A stretch of DNA of 64,000 bases, taken from contig NZ_LT717697.1 in assembly GCF_900157385.1 (NCBI RefSeq), positions 341,963-405,962 of the forward strand, written 5' to 3'. The stretch comes from Mycobacterium terramassiliense. GTDB taxonomy: Bacteria; Actinomycetota; Actinomycetes; Mycobacteriales; Mycobacteriaceae. The notes beneath the pieces are model-generated. The model ran no database searches, was not told the origin of the DNA, and saw nothing but the letters and a program-made list of their open reading frames with translations. How positions within the stretch are numbered: position 1 is the first letter of the stretch; each line of letters opens with the position of its first letter. A program made the translations under genes and the position numbers. Below, in pieces: positions 1 to 10,122 of the stretch.

Positions 1-17
1 TCAGGAGCAGCCCGAAC

Positions 18-1403
18 ATGAGCACGCAGGCAGAAACCACTGCTGCACCCGAGCGTCGTCACCAAGTCGTCATCATCGGTTCGGGATTCGGCGGGCTCAA
101 CGCGGCAAAGAAGCTCAAGCACGCAGACGTCGACATCAAGCTGATCGCGCGCACCACCCACCACCTGTTCCAGCCGCTGCTGTACCAGGTGGCCACCGGC
201 ATCGTGTCCGAGGGCGACATCGCCCCGCCCACCCGGGTCGTGCTGCGCCGGCAGCGCAATGTCCAGGTGCTGCTCGGCGACGTCACGCACATCGACCTGG
301 AGGGCCAGTTCGTCGTCTCGGACCTTCTCGGCCACACCTACGAAACCCCGTATGACAGCTTGATCGTCGCCGCCGGCGCGGGCCAGTCGTATTTCGGCAA
401 CGACCAGTTCGCCGAGTTCGCGCCGGGCATGAAATCGATCGACGACGCCCTGGAGGTACGGGGACGGATCTTGAGCGCCTTCGAGCAGGCCGAGCGGTCC
501 CGCGACCCCGAACGACGCGCCAAGCTGCTGACGTTCACGGTGATCGGCGCCGGACCCACCGGCGTCGAAATGGCCGGGCAGATCGCCGAATTGGCCTCCC
601 ACACCCTGAAGGGTTCCTTCCGGCACATCGACTCCACCAAGGCGCGGGTGATCCTGCTCGACGCCGCCCCCGCGGTGCTGCCGCCGTTCGGCGAAAAGCT
701 CGGCGAGCGCGCGGCGGCGCGGCTGGAGAAGATGGGCGTCGAGATCCAGTTGGGCGCGATGGTCACCGACGTCGACCGCAACGGGATCACGGTCAAGGAC
801 TCCGACGGGACCACCCGGCGCATCGAGTCCGCGTGCAAGGTGTGGTCCGCCGGGGTTCAGGCCAGCGGGCTGGGCAGAGACCTCGCCGATCAGTGTTCGG
901 TCGAGATCGACCGGGCCGGACGGGTCAAGGTGCTGCCCGACCTGTCGATCCCCGGGCATCCCAACGTGTTCGTCATCGGCGACATGGCCGCCGTCGAGGG
1001 CGTGCCGGGCGTGGCGCAGGGCGCCATCCAGGGCGCCAAATACGCCGCGGCCGCGATCAAGGCCGAACTGGACGGCGCCGACCCGGCGGACCGCGAGCCG
1101 TTCCAGTACTTCGACAAGGGCTCCATGGCCACGGTGTCGCGGTTTTCCGCGGTGGCCAAGATCGGTCCGCTGGAGTTCAGCGGCTTCATCGCCTGGCTGA
1201 TGTGGCTGGTGTTGCACCTGGTCTACCTGGTCGGGTTCAAGACCAAGGTCAGCACGCTGCTGTCGTGGACGGTGACATTCCTGAGCACTCGGCGCGGCCA
1301 GCTCACCATCACCGAGCAGCAGGCGTTTGCCCGCCCCCGCCTCGAACAGCTGGCGGTACTCGCCGCCGAGGCCAAGCGCCCGGCGGCCAGGCGGGCCAGC
1401 TAA
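18..1403 (+). CDS. ndh: Type II NADH dehydrogenase (NDH-2)
   Basis: This is a single-subunit, non-proton-pumping NADH:menaquinone oxidoreductase on the inner face of the membrane. Of its 461 residues, the N-terminal VVIIGSGFGGLNAAKKL is the FAD-binding Rossmann motif. A second motif, VIGAGPTGVEMAGQIAEL (about residue 176), binds NADH. The FVIGDMA segment near residue 320 closes the FAD site. The C-terminus carries hydrophobic/amphipathic stretches (WLMWLVLHLVYLVGF) that anchor it to the membrane. The length matches mycobacterial Ndh. An AGGAG lies at 3-7, about 10 nt before the ATG. It is convergent with ureD, and the two stop-codon ends overlap by 4 bp. The family assignment is firm. Confidence 0.97.
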   Translation: MSTQAETTAAPERRHQVVIIGSGFGGLNAAKKLKHADVDIKLIARTTHHLFQPLLYQVATGIVSEGDIAPPTRVVLRRQRNVQVLLGDVTHIDLEGQFVVSDLLGHTYETPYDSLIVAAGAGQSYFGNDQFAEFAPGMKSIDDALEVRGRILSAFEQAERSRDPERRAKLLTFTVIGAGPTGVEMAGQIAELASHTLKGSFRHIDSTKARVILLDAAPAVLPPFGEKLGERAAARLEKMGVEIQLGAMVTDVDRNGITVKDSDGTTRRIESACKVWSAGVQASGLGRDLADQCSVEIDRAGRVKVLPDLSIPGHPNVFVIGDMAAVEGVPGVAQGAIQGAKYAAAAIKAELDGADPADREPFQYFDKGSMATVSRFSAVAKIGPLEFSGFIAWLMWLVLHLVYLVGFKTKVSTLLSWTVTFLSTRRGQLTITEQQAFARPRLEQLAVLAAEAKRPAARRAS

Positions 1404-2050
1404 CCTCCCAGCCGGTCGGCCTGCCAGGTGCTCAGCGTCCCGCCGCCGGCCAACGCCAGCACGGTCGATCCCGCGTCGATGGGGGTGGCCTCGAAACACG
1501 TAGCGGGGTAACGCAATTCGTTGATGGCGGCGCGTGGTGCCGAGATGTCGTCGTCGGCCAGCGATCCCGCGCCCAATTCCACCCGGTGGCGCAGCAGCGG
1601 GAGGCCGTCGCGGTCGGCGCGCAGCGACCCGGACCAGAACCCCTCGCGCTCACCGCATCTGCCGATCTGCACCCGCTCGCGAAACCGGAGCAGGCCCCCG
1701 TCGTGCAGGAACAGCGCCACGCTGGACAGGTGCCGGGCGGCGCCGGCGACCACGGTGGGCTCCAGGTCGACGTCGAGGCTGCCGGCCACCTCGATCACCC
1801 AGTCGGCGTGCGACGTCGGCGTGCCGGCCCCGGGCAGCGCCACGGTGGCGGCGGCGCTGCGCAACTTCAGGCGGGCGCCCGGTTCCACGATCAGCCGAAT
1901 GTCGATGGTGTCGCCGCCCAGCGGCATGGCGGCCGCGGACACCAAGTGCACCGTGTCGGCCGCGGTGCGGCGCGCCTGGATGCCGCCGCCGCGGCATTCG
2001 ATGCGCGGCGACCGGTCACGGGAGGCGACCAGCACGACCTCGGAGCGCAT
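1400..2050 (-). CDS. ureD: Urease accessory protein UreD
   Basis: UreD (UreH) is the scaffold of the urease maturation complex. It binds apo-urease together with UreF and UreG so that nickel and the carbamylated lysine can be placed in UreC. The 216-residue product is the last gene of ureABCFGD, and its start overlaps the ureG stop in a TGATG junction at 2048-2052. Conserved family features include the PLGGDTIDIRLIVEPGARL segment. No signal peptide or membrane segment is seen. Its 3' end overlaps the convergent ndh end by 4 bp, so there is no room for a terminator between them. Confidence 0.93.
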   Translation of the reverse strand: MRSEVVLVASRDRSPRIECRGGGIQARRTAADTVHLVSAAAMPLGGDTIDIRLIVEPGARLKLRSAAATVALPGAGTPTSHADWVIEVAGSLDVDLEPTVVAGAARHLSSVALFLHDGGLLRFRERVQIGRCGEREGFWSGSLRADRDGLPLLRHRVELGAGSLADDDISAPRAAINELRYPATCFEATPIDAGSTVLALAGGGTLSTWQADRLGG

Positions 2051-2721
2051 CAGGTCACAGCGGCCAACTGGGCGCGCACCCAGGCCAGCACCTCGGTGGC
2101 CGCCGGATCTTTGGTCAGCGACTGCATGATCGTGGGCCGGCCCTCGCGCACGGTGTCCGCGTCGCGGGCCATCACCTGTAGGTCGGCCGCCACCAACGGT
2201 GCCAGGTCAACCTTGTTGATCACCAACAGATCCGAGTAGGTCACCCCCGGGCCGCCCTTGCGCGGCACCTTGTCGCCACCGGCCACGTCGATGACGAAGA
2301 TCTGCACGTCCACCAAGCCCGACGAGAACGTGGCCGTCAGGTTGTCGCCACCGGACTCGACCAGGATGAGGTCCAGGTCGCCGTGGCCGGCGACCAGGTC
2401 GTCGATCGCGTCCAGGTTGGCGGTGATGTCATCGCGGATCGCGGTGTGTGGGCAGCCGCCCGTCTGCACGGCGGCGATCCGGTCGTCGGGCAGCACCGCG
2501 TTGCGGCGCAGGAAGTCGGCGTCCTCGGTGGTGTAGATGTCGTTGGTCAGCACCGCCAGCGACTTCTCGTCACGCAACTGCCGGCACAGCGCGGCGACGA
2601 GCGCGGTCTTGCCGGAGCCGACCGGTCCCCCGACGCCGATGCGCAGCGGTTCTCCCGGCCGCCGGTCCCGTTTCGGCCGATCGTGGTGGGTGTGCGGGTG
2701 AGCGTGCAGATGCGTTGACAT
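2050..2721 (-). CDS. ureG: Urease accessory GTPase UreG
   Basis: This is a SIMIBI-class GTPase that couples GTP hydrolysis to nickel delivery into urease. The 223-residue protein begins with a His-rich tail (about residues 4-13: His at alternate positions), which fits a metal-binding role. The P-loop is [14 protein letters not shown] at about residues 31-44. The nickel-binding CPH motif is in [13 protein letters not shown], the SGGDNL element follows, and NKVDL (about residue 170) is the base-recognition motif. The gene sits between ureF (10-bp gap) and ureD (1-bp overlap), all in one transcript. Confidence 0.97.
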   Translation of the reverse strand: MSTHLHAHPHTHHDRPKRDRRPGEPLRIGVGGPVGSGKTALVAALCRQLRDEKSLAVLTNDIYTTEDADFLRRNAVLPDDRIAAVQTGGCPHTAIRDDITANLDAIDDLVAGHGDLDLILVESGGDNLTATFSSGLVDVQIFVIDVAGGDKVPRKGGPGVTYSDLLVINKVDLAPLVAADLQVMARDADTVREGRPTIMQSLTKDPAATEVLAWVRAQLAAVT

Positions 2722-2731
2722 GGTTAGCCTT

Positions 2732-3373
2732 TCAGGACACGAAGAGGGGACGCTCGCGTTCGGCGTGGCGCTGGGCCAGCGTGTCGAGCACCGGATCGGA
2801 CAGGTCGGCCAGCCCGGCGCCGGCTGCAGCGGCGGTGCGCTCGCAGAGATCGGACAGCCCGAACGTGACGGCGGCGACGGCGGCGGGGTCCAGCGCCAGC
2901 AGCCGCTGGGCGGCGGTGGCCGAACCGGCCATCGTCGTGTAGACCACGTGCAGCGCGGTGTGCTCGGGCCCCAGGCCGCTCATCGCTCCGACGAGCCCGG
3001 CGGCCACCGCGAGGTGCGGCCGCGGGCCCAGCTCGTCCCAGTGCGCGTCGGGCCAGACCCGACGCGCCAGACGTGCCAGCCCTCGCCCCTGGCCGCGCGA
3101 GGCCTGCCGGGCCGCGGGGGCCGGGGTGCGGGCGTCGGTTTCGCGGTCCGCGGCGTCCAGGGAGATATCGCCCCGATGCACCGCGGCCGCCACCGAGGCG
3201 GTGACCAGCCCCTGCGTGCGAATCCGGCGAACCAGAAACGCTTTGAGCGTGGCCAGGTCGGTCACCATCCCGCTGGTGACGGCCTCTTCGGCGCCACCGG
3301 AGTGCACGTGCGCGCCGGTGGGCAGTCGTGAGTCGGCCAGTGCGAGCAGCGTGGCCAAAGCTGGCTGGACCAT
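2732..3373 (-). CDS. ureF: Urease accessory protein UreF
   Basis: UreF acts with UreD as the nickel-insertion checkpoint that recruits UreG to apo-urease. The ATG at 3373 ([20 protein letters not shown]) was chosen because it overlaps the ureC stop by one base (TGATG) and gives 213 residues, the usual family length. The reading frame stays open a further 130 codons upstream inside ureC, but that part is antisense-like noise. The protein is mostly helical by composition, with the conserved SGGAEEAV segment near residue 25. Confidence 0.93.
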   Translation of the reverse strand: MVQPALATLLALADSRLPTGAHVHSGGAEEAVTSGMVTDLATLKAFLVRRIRTQGLVTASVAAAVHRGDISLDAADRETDARTPAPAARQASRGQGRGLARLARRVWPDAHWDELGPRPHLAVAAGLVGAMSGLGPEHTALHVVYTTMAGSATAAQRLLALDPAAVAAVTFGLSDLCERTAAAAGAGLADLSDPVLDTLAQRHAERERPLFVS

Positions 3374-5100
3374 CAGAACAGGAAATATCGTTGTGCCATG
3401 GGAAGTTCCGTCGCCGGCTCCTCCTGCCAGACCTCGCCGTCGATGCGCACGGTGAAGGTGTCGGGATCGATCTCGATGCTCGGCATGGCGTCGTTGAGCG
3501 GCAGGTCGGCCTTGCCGACGGCGCCGACGTCCTTGACCGGGACCAATCGCCGGTTGACGGCCAGCCTTTCGACCAGGCCCGCTTCGATCGCCTGGGGCGC
3601 CACGAAGTGCACCGAGGTGGCGGGAGCCGTTGCGGCGCCGAACATCGGGCGCGGGAGCACCGGCTGCGGGGTGGGGATCGACGCGTTGGCGTCGCCCATC
3701 GCCGCCCATGCGATCATGCCGCCCTTGAGCACCGCGTGCGGCCGCACCCCGAAGAACGCGGGCTCCCACAGCACCAAGTCGGCGAGCTTGCCCACCTCCA
3801 CCGAGCCGATCTCGTGATCGAGGCCGTGCGTGATGGCCGGGCAGATCGTGTATTTCGCGACGTAGCGTCGCGCGCGGTTGTTGTCGGCGGCGTGCGCACC
3901 AGACGGGTCGCCGGGCAGCGCGCCGCGGCGGGATTTCATCACGTGCGCGGTCTGCCAGGCGCGGATCACCACCTCGCCGATGCGGCCCATCGCCTGCGAA
4001 TCGCTGCCGATCATCGAGATCGCGCCCATGTCGTGCAGCAGGTCCTCGGCGGCCATCGTCGACGGCCTGATCCGGCTCTCGGCGAACGCAAGGTCCTCGG
4101 GCACCGCGGGATTGAGGTGATGGCAGACCATCAGCATGTCCAGGTGCTCGTCGAGAGTATTGACCGTGTGCGGGCGCGTCGGGTTGGTGGAACTGGGCAA
4201 CACGTTCGGTTCGGCGGCGACCCTCATGATGTCGGGAGCGTGCCCACCGCCGGCGCCCTCGGTGTGGTAGGTGTGGATCGAACGGCCGGCGATCGCGCCG
4301 AGGGTGTCCTCGACGAATCCCATCTCGTTGAGGGTGTCGGTGTGCAGCGCTACCTGCACGCCCGCCGCGTCGGCCACGGTCAGGCAGGCGTCGATGGCCG
4401 CGGGTGTCGATCCCCAGTCCTCATGCAGCTTGAAACCCGAAGCCCCGCCGCGTAATTGCTCCCACAAGCCCTCGGCGTTGACCGTGTTTCCCTTGCCGAG
4501 CAGCGCGAAGTTCACCGGCCACGAATCCAGCGCCTCGAGCATCCGGGCCAAGTGCCATTCGCCGGGGGTGACGGTGGTGGCCTTGGTGCCCTCGGCGGGC
4601 CCGGTGCCGCCACCGATGATGGTGGTGATGCCGGACCCCAGCGCCTCGGGCATCAGCTGCGGACAGATCAGGTGCACGTGACAATCGATGGCGCCCGCGG
4701 TGACGATTCTGCCGTTGCCGCCGATGATTTCGGTGGATGGCCCGACCACCAAGCCCGGGTGCACGCCCGACATGGTGTCGGGGTTGCCTGCCTTGCCGAT
4801 GGCGACGATGCGACCGTCACGAATCCCGATGTCGGCCTTGATGATTCCCCAGTAGTCGATGATCACCGCCCCGGTGATCACGGTGTCGGGCGCGCCGTCG
4901 GCCCGGCTGGCGCGACCCTGACCCATCGATTCGCGCAGCACCTTGCCGCCGCCGAACACCGCCTCGTCACCCGCCAAACCCGGTCCGCCGCTGCGGTCTT
5001 CGGTGATCTCTACCAGTAGGTTGGTGTCGGCCAGCCTGATTCGATCCCCGGCGGTGGGGCCGAACAGCTCGGCGTAGCGCTCCCTGGACAGCCGCGTCAT
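3373..5100 (-). CDS. ureC: Urease alpha (catalytic) subunit
   Basis: UreC carries the di-nickel active site that hydrolyses urea to ammonia and carbamate. The 575 residues include the His pair [10 protein letters not shown], the carbamylated Lys in [12 protein letters not shown], the nickel His in [10 protein letters not shown], and [13 protein letters not shown]. The mobile-flap Cys/His in [11 protein letters not shown] follows. All expected ligands are present, so the enzyme should be active. The gene overlaps ureB by 4 bp (ATGA) and ureF by 1 bp, indicating translational coupling. It is a cytosolic enzyme. If the upstream ureohydrolase is a guanidine hydrolase, it would supply part of the urea. 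Confidence 0.98.
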   Translation of the reverse strand: MTRLSRERYAELFGPTAGDRIRLADTNLLVEITEDRSGGPGLAGDEAVFGGGKVLRESMGQGRASRADGAPDTVITGAVIIDYWGIIKADIGIRDGRIVAIGKAGNPDTMSGVHPGLVVGPSTEIIGGNGRIVTAGAIDCHVHLICPQLMPEALGSGITTIIGGGTGPAEGTKATTVTPGEWHLARMLEALDSWPVNFALLGKGNTVNAEGLWEQLRGGASGFKLHEDWGSTPAAIDACLTVADAAGVQVALHTDTLNEMGFVEDTLGAIAGRSIHTYHTEGAGGGHAPDIMRVAAEPNVLPSSTNPTRPHTVNTLDEHLDMLMVCHHLNPAVPEDLAFAESRIRPSTMAAEDLLHDMGAISMIGSDSQAMGRIGEVVIRAWQTAHVMKSRRGALPGDPSGAHAADNNRARRYVAKYTICPAITHGLDHEIGSVEVGKLADLVLWEPAFFGVRPHAVLKGGMIAWAAMGDANASIPTPQPVLPRPMFGAATAPATSVHFVAPQAIEAGLVERLAVNRRLVPVKDVGAVGKADLPLNDAMPSIEIDPDTFTVRIDGEVWQEEPATELPMAQRYFLF

Positions 5101-5411
5101 GACGGGTCGAGCCGTCCGGGCGGGTTCAGGTCCAGGCCGTGCACTTCGCGCCGCCCGCGCAGCGGGACCAGTCGAACCGTCTGGGCAATGCCGGGTTCGA
5201 AGCGGACCGCGGTGGCCGCGGGGACATCGAGCCGGTGCCCGTGGGCCGCGGCACGGTCGAATGACAACGCCGCGTTGGCCTGTGGCAAATGGACGTGGCT
5301 GCCGACCTGCACCGGACGGTCGCCGGTGTTGACGATCTGCATCTCGAGCCGCTGCGCGCCGGCATTGATCTCGATATCGCCCGCGCCATAGAGGATTTCG
5401 CCGGGAATCAT
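5097..5411 (-). CDS. ureB: Urease beta subunit
   Basis: This is a structural subunit of the UreABC trimer. The 104-residue sequence starts [18 protein letters not shown], typical of UreB, and includes the [19 protein letters not shown] core strand region. It is a separate gene from ureA, as in other mycobacteria, rather than the fused form of some other bacteria. It overlaps both neighbours by 4 bp (ATGA). Confidence 0.96.
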   Translation of the reverse strand: MIPGEILYGAGDIEINAGAQRLEMQIVNTGDRPVQVGSHVHLPQANAALSFDRAAAHGHRLDVPAATAVRFEPGIAQTVRLVPLRGRREVHGLDLNPPGRLDPS

Positions 5412-5710
5412 GAGATCGGGTGATGGACGGTGACCAACTTGGTGCCGTCCGGGAACGTCGCTTCGACGTGCACGTCGTCGATCATCTCCGGTACCCCCTC
5501 CATCACGTCGTCGCGGCCGAGCACCCCACAGCCGCTGGCCATTAACTCAGCGACGCTGCGGCCGTCCCGCGCGCCTTCGAGAATGTGGTCGGTGATGACG
5601 GCGATGGCCTCGGGGACGTTGAGCCGCAACCCCCGCGCCCTACGCCGCCGAGCCAGCTCGGCGGCGTAGGACAACAGCAGTCGCTCTTGCTCGTGCGGCG
5701 TGAGAAGCAT
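5408..5710 (-). CDS. ureA: Urease gamma subunit
   Basis: This is the first structural gene of the urease operon, 100 residues, with the family opening [20 protein letters not shown] and the [15 protein letters not shown]-terminus. An AGGA lies about 10 nt before the ATG. Only 45 bp separate it from the permease stop at 5756. No obvious terminator lies in that gap, so urease may be co-transcribed with the permease. Confidence 0.96.
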   Translation of the reverse strand: MLLTPHEQERLLLSYAAELARRRRARGLRLNVPEAIAVITDHILEGARDGRSVAELMASGCGVLGRDDVMEGVPEMIDDVHVEATFPDGTKLVTVHHPIS

Positions 5711-5755
5711 GTCCGTTAAATCCTGCCATTACCGCAACGCGGTCGATGCGGCGAG

Positions 5756-7372
5756 TCAGGCCCGCTGCGGGATGGCGTCGGCGTAGGGGGCGTCGCTGTT
5801 GGCGTGGGCGCGCGCCAACACCATGTACAGCAGGCCGAAGCCGATGATGAGGCCGGCCATCAACAGGACGACGTAGTTGTCGTACCAGGGGGCGTCGGGC
5901 GTGCGCGGCCAGCAGATGTTGACGATGGCCGCGACCCCGTAGGCCAGGGCGCTGACGTTGACGAGCATTCCCCACCGGCCCAGCCGGTATTTCCCGGACG
6001 GCGTCCAGCCCTTCAGCCTGGCCCGCAGGGCGGCCAACACCACCATCTGAAACCCGAGGTAGACGCCGACGGTGCCGAAACTGACCAGCTTGTTGAGCGG
6101 GTGCTCGGAGACGATGGTCCCGGCGATCAGCGCCGCCGGGACGAGGACCGCGGCCAGCAGCGCGAACGGCGGCACGTGCCTCTTGTGATCGAAGCGCGCC
6201 AGCAACCGCGAGCCGAAGATCATCCCGTCCCGGCCGTAGGAAAAGATCAACCGGCTGGCGGCCGCCTGCAGGCTCAGTGCGCACGACACGAACGAGATCA
6301 ACACGATGCCCAGCACGACCCTGGACCCGATGTCGCCGAAGGCGCTTTGCAGGACGGTCGAGATGGGGTTGGTGTCCTCGCCGCGGATGACCGCGCCGAA
6401 GTCGGTCACCGACAGGATCAGGCTCAGGCACACGAACGTCGACGCGGCCCCGCCGACGTAGATGGTGCGGCGCATCGCTTTCGGAATCTGGATGCCGGGG
6501 TTGCGGACCTCCTCGGCCACGTCGCCGCACGCCTCGAAGCCGAAGAACTGATAGAAGCCGATGAGGCTGGCGGCGAGGAACGCGTACAGGAAGCTGTGGC
6601 TGCCTTGGGCGTTGAAGCTGTGGAACAGCACACCCAGGCCATGGGCGCGGTGCGTGATGAGCAGCCAGATGCCGACGACGAGCGCGCCGATCAGCTCCGC
6701 GGTGAAGCCGAAGATCGCGAAGTAGCCGAGGATCTTCGTCCCGGTGAGGTTGATGAGCGTGGCCACCGCCAAAACCGCCAGCGCGCAAAAGATTTTGGCC
6801 AGGGCCGTCGGGCGGAAGCCGACCATGGCGGCCAGGTAGGGCCCCGCGCCGAAGGCAGCATCCGCGATCAGCGCCAGCAGGCAGAACATGTAGACCCACC
6901 CGGTCATCCATGCCCATTTTCGCCCCCACAGCCGTCGCGCCCAGGGGTAGACGCCGCCGGCCACGGGGAACTGCGCGACCACCTCGCTGAAGACGAGCGC
7001 CACCAGCATCTGCCCGGCGCCGACGATCAGCAGGCTCCAGATCATCGGCGGGCCGGCGGTGGCCAACGCGAACGCGAACACCGTGTAGATGCCGACCACG
7101 GGCGACAGGTAGGTGAAGCCGAGCGAAAAGTTGGCCCACGGGCTCATGTCGCGTTTGAACTCCGAGGAGAATCCCAACGCCTTCAGCTGGGCGAGGTCCT
7201 CGTCCTCGTGCGTGATATCGGGCGCCATTTCGGTGGCCGCACCCGCGCGCAGCCCGGGCTGGTCCGCGCCGTCGTGCCCGACCGTTGGACTCCCGTCGAC
7301 GGCCGGGTCGCCCGCCAAGCGTTGGTCAGACCCGGCAAACTTCGTGAAAAACATTGAACCGACCCCAATCAT
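5756..7372 (-). CDS. APC-superfamily amino acid/polyamine-type permease
   Basis: This integral membrane permease has about 12 hydrophobic segments. The first is preceded by DMSPWANFSLGFTYLSPVVG, the conserved APC N-terminal helix break. The PFAM-type AA_permease/APC fold is clear; the substrate is not. Start choice is uncertain. The ATG at 7372 with an AGG about 6 nt upstream gives 538 residues, a TTG at 7390 adds six, and an ATG at 7228 removes 48 residues of a low-complexity cytosolic tail. Its position between a predicted guanidine hydrolase/PPE pair and urease suggests a nitrogenous substrate such as guanidine, urea or a guanidino compound. That is inference from context only. Confidence 0.85.
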   Translation of the reverse strand: MIGVGSMFFTKFAGSDQRLAGDPAVDGSPTVGHDGADQPGLRAGAATEMAPDITHEDEDLAQLKALGFSSEFKRDMSPWANFSLGFTYLSPVVGIYTVFAFALATAGPPMIWSLLIVGAGQMLVALVFSEVVAQFPVAGGVYPWARRLWGRKWAWMTGWVYMFCLLALIADAAFGAGPYLAAMVGFRPTALAKIFCALAVLAVATLINLTGTKILGYFAIFGFTAELIGALVVGIWLLITHRAHGLGVLFHSFNAQGSHSFLYAFLAASLIGFYQFFGFEACGDVAEEVRNPGIQIPKAMRRTIYVGGAASTFVCLSLILSVTDFGAVIRGEDTNPISTVLQSAFGDIGSRVVLGIVLISFVSCALSLQAAASRLIFSYGRDGMIFGSRLLARFDHKRHVPPFALLAAVLVPAALIAGTIVSEHPLNKLVSFGTVGVYLGFQMVVLAALRARLKGWTPSGKYRLGRWGMLVNVSALAYGVAAIVNICWPRTPDAPWYDNYVVLLMAGLIIGFGLLYMVLARAHANSDAPYADAIPQRA

Positions 7373-7404
7373 CGAAACCTGTTGTGACAATCCGATTTTC
7401 GCGA

Positions 7405-8817
7405 CTACTTCTGCGTGCCCTCCTTGATCAGCGTCGCGGCCGTGCGCTTGAGCACATCGCGCTGCCTGGTCACGTCCGCGACCGCCTTGCGGAGCTGGTT
7501 GAGTTCGTCGCGTTCGCTGATCGCGCCGTCACCGTCGCCGGGCGCGCCCGGCTTGACCCAGGGGGCCGCGGGATCCTCGTGCTCTCCGGGCAGCGTCGCG
7601 ACCACCTTGTGGCGCGACCGGGCCCGTGGCCCCTCGCCGCGTGGCGCGTTGACGACGCTGGCCACCGGGCCCATCGGGGGCATGCCGCCGTAGAACGTTC
7701 CCGGCGCGCCAAGCCCGGCCAGCGGCGAGCCGTCCAGGGCGGTGGCCGGTAATGCCGTCGCCGCCAGCCGGATCGCCGGGGAGGTGCCCCACGACGGCGG
7801 CACCGACAGGTTGCCGACCGTGGCCGCCTCCCCCAGGCCCGCGGCGGCGCCCACGCCGGACGGCCCCGCGACGTTGGACGCGAGCCCGGCGCCGGCCGCC
7901 GCTCCGGCCGCCGGCGCGGCCGCCGTCGGTGCCGACAGCGAGTTCACCACCGGATTCCAGGCCGCGGCCACCGGCGGCGCGAGGGTCAGCATGGCGCCGG
8001 AGGCGTCGAAGTTCAGCCCCTCGGAGAGGATCTGGTATCCGACCGTCCCGGAGCTGAGCGTGTGGAACGTCTGGAACGGATAGCTGTTCAGCGTGTTCAG
8101 AATCGGATTTGGGCCGTTGAGGTAGTCGATGAGCGGATTTGCCGCGGGGGTCGAGGCCGCCGGCGCCGACATGCCCTGCAGCAGGTTCGGCACGTTGGCG
8201 AGCGCCGATTGGGTGCTGGAGCCGGTCGCCGCGGCGGTGGCCTGGCTGACGGCGGGGCCCTGACTCGCGGTGCCCGCCTGGTCGGTGGTCGGCGGCGGGG
8301 ACCCGAACGCCGTCAACCTCGTCGCGGCCGCCGAGGCCCCGGCGTAGCCGTACATCGCCGCGGCATCCTGCGCCCACATCTCGGCGTACCGCGCCTCGGT
8401 GGCCGCGATCGCGGGCGTGTTCTGACCAAAAGTGTTGGTGGCCACCAGCGATGCCAACAGCGCCCGGTTCACCTCGATCTCCCCCGGGGGCACCGTGGCC
8501 GCAAACGCCGCCTCGTAGGCCGCGACCGCCGACCCGAGCTGGCCGGCGGTCTGCGCGGCCTGCGCTGCGGTCGCGGTCATCCAGGACAGATAGGGGGCGA
8601 CCGCCGCGGCCATCGATCCCGACGACGGGCCCGCCCAGGGGCCGCTGATGAGCCCGGACAGCACCGCCCGATACGAACTCACGGTCGAACCCAACTCCGC
8701 CGCCAGCGCCTCCCAGGCCGCCGCGGCCGCCGTCAGCGATTCCGCCCCCGGCCCCGCGTACATCCGGGCGGAATTGACCTCCGGCGGCAGCCCCGCGAAA
8801 TCCAGGACGCCGATCAC
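7405..8817 (-). CDS. PPE family protein (SVP subfamily)
   Basis: This is a 470-residue PPE protein, a class exported through type VII secretion, mostly ESX-5. The PPE domain runs from [20 protein letters not shown] through the conserved WxG-like helix turn and [20 protein letters not shown] (about residues 125-150). The SVP motif is LSVPPSWGTSPAIRL near residue 345. Unusually it ends in a charged, coiled-coil-like tail (about residues 430-470: DELNQLRKAV then KRTAATLIKEG), shared with the gene just upstream. GTG start; the GTGA overlap with that upstream PPE gene implies translational coupling. No PE partner is present in this pair. Confidence 0.92.
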   Translation of the reverse strand: MIGVLDFAGLPPEVNSARMYAGPGAESLTAAAAAWEALAAELGSTVSSYRAVLSGLISGPWAGPSSGSMAAAVAPYLSWMTATAAQAAQTAGQLGSAVAAYEAAFAATVPPGEIEVNRALLASLVATNTFGQNTPAIAATEARYAEMWAQDAAAMYGYAGASAAATRLTAFGSPPPTTDQAGTASQGPAVSQATAAATGSSTQSALANVPNLLQGMSAPAASTPAANPLIDYLNGPNPILNTLNSYPFQTFHTLSSGTVGYQILSEGLNFDASGAMLTLAPPVAAAWNPVVNSLSAPTAAAPAAGAAAGAGLASNVAGPSGVGAAAGLGEAATVGNLSVPPSWGTSPAIRLAATALPATALDGSPLAGLGAPGTFYGGMPPMGPVASVVNAPRGEGPRARSRHKVVATLPGEHEDPAAPWVKPGAPGDGDGAISERDELNQLRKAVADVTRQRDVLKRTAATLIKEGTQK

Positions 8818-10122
8818 AGCATCGCCTCCTTGATCAGGCGCGCCGCCGCATCGCGCTCCATCGCGGCTTCGGAGATCTCCTTGCGCAGCTTGCTGAGCTC
8901 TTCGCGCTCACGGTCGCTCAGCGCGCTGGCGACGTGCTGGCGAGCCGGTTGCGCAGGCGCGGTGTGGCCGGCCGCGTCGGCGCCCTGCTCGCCCGGCATC
9001 GTGGGGATGACCTTCTGACCCGGCCCGGATCGTGCCCGCGTCTGCTCGCCCCGAGGCGCGTTGACCAGGCTGCCGATCGGCGGGAGGCCGCCGAAGAAGC
9101 CCCCCGGCCCGGCGGCCCCGCCCGGGGCGACGCCACCCAGCTCGGCGGCGGGCAACGGGGACGCGCTGCCGGCCAGCCGGATCCCGGCGGCGGAAGCCCA
9201 CGACTGCGGCACCGACAGCTTGCCGATCGAGGCCGCCCGCCCCGAGGCCCGCGTCGGGTGCCACGTCGCCGGCCACCGCCGCGGCCTGCGGCAGCGCGAG
9301 CCCGTACAGGCCGCCGAGCAGCGGCGTGATGCCGGAGGCCGTGAACAACGGCCCACTGATGACCAGGGCCCAGTTGCCCGCGTCCGTGGTGAAGGTGTTC
9401 AGCGCCTGGCCGGTCGTGGTGCCGAGGACGTCCTCCACGAACGAGATCGGGTCGAACGATCCCCCGGACCCGAGGCCCTGCAGCGCGGCCGGCACCAGGT
9501 TCATCGCCTGCGTCAGGCCGGACCGCGCGCTCGGCCCGGCCGCGGCGGCCGCCTGGCTGACCGCGGAGGCTTGCGCGGCCGTACCGCCCTGGTCGGTGGT
9601 CTGCGGCGGCGGGGCGAAGGGATTCAGCTTGGTCGCGACCGCCGACGCGCCGGCGTAGCCGTACATCGCCGCGGCATCCTGGGCCCACATCTCGGCGTAC
9701 TGAGCCTCGGTGGCCATGATCGCGGGGGTGTTCTGGCCGAGGAAGTTGGTGGCCACCAGCGCGGCCAAGAGGGCCCGGTTCACCTCGATCACCGGTGGCG
9801 GCACGGTCGCCACGAACGCGGCCTCGTAAGCCGCGATCGCCGACTTGAGCTGGCCGGCCGTTTGCTCGGCCTGCGCGGCCGTGGCGCTCATCCAGGACAT
9901 GTACGGGGTCACCGCCGCGAGCATCGAGGCCGACGATGGGCCCGCCCAGGGACCGCCCGTGAGCTCGGCCACCGCCGAGCGATACGAACCCGCCGCAAGG
10001 CTGAGCTCCGCGGCCAACCCATCCCATGCCGCCGCGGCGGCCGCCATCGCCCCCGGGCCCGGCCCGGCGTACATGCGCCCGGAGTTGATCTCCGGCGGCA
10101 ATCCCGCAAAATCCAGCGTCAC
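8814..10122 (-). pseudogene. PPE family protein with a single-base frameshift
   Basis: The GTG at 10122 follows a strong ribosome site (AGGGGGA at 10126-10132). From there an intact PPE domain starts [17 protein letters not shown]. The frame is lost near 9240-9243, where the plus strand has CCCC. With three C's the protein reads [18 protein letters not shown], exactly the expected SVP motif, and continues to the stop at 8814 with the same coiled tail as the neighbouring PPE ([14 protein letters not shown]). As sequenced, the upstream frame runs on in nonsense to about 8908. Either this is a recent homopolymer mutation or phase-variation site, or a sequencing error. The paralogy with 7405-8817 suggests local duplication. 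Confidence 0.85.

Noticed and set aside
2732..3769. Longer ureF starting at 3769
   Set aside because: The extra N-terminus lies inside ureC in another frame and does not match UreF; the start at 3373 fits the family and the TGATG junction.
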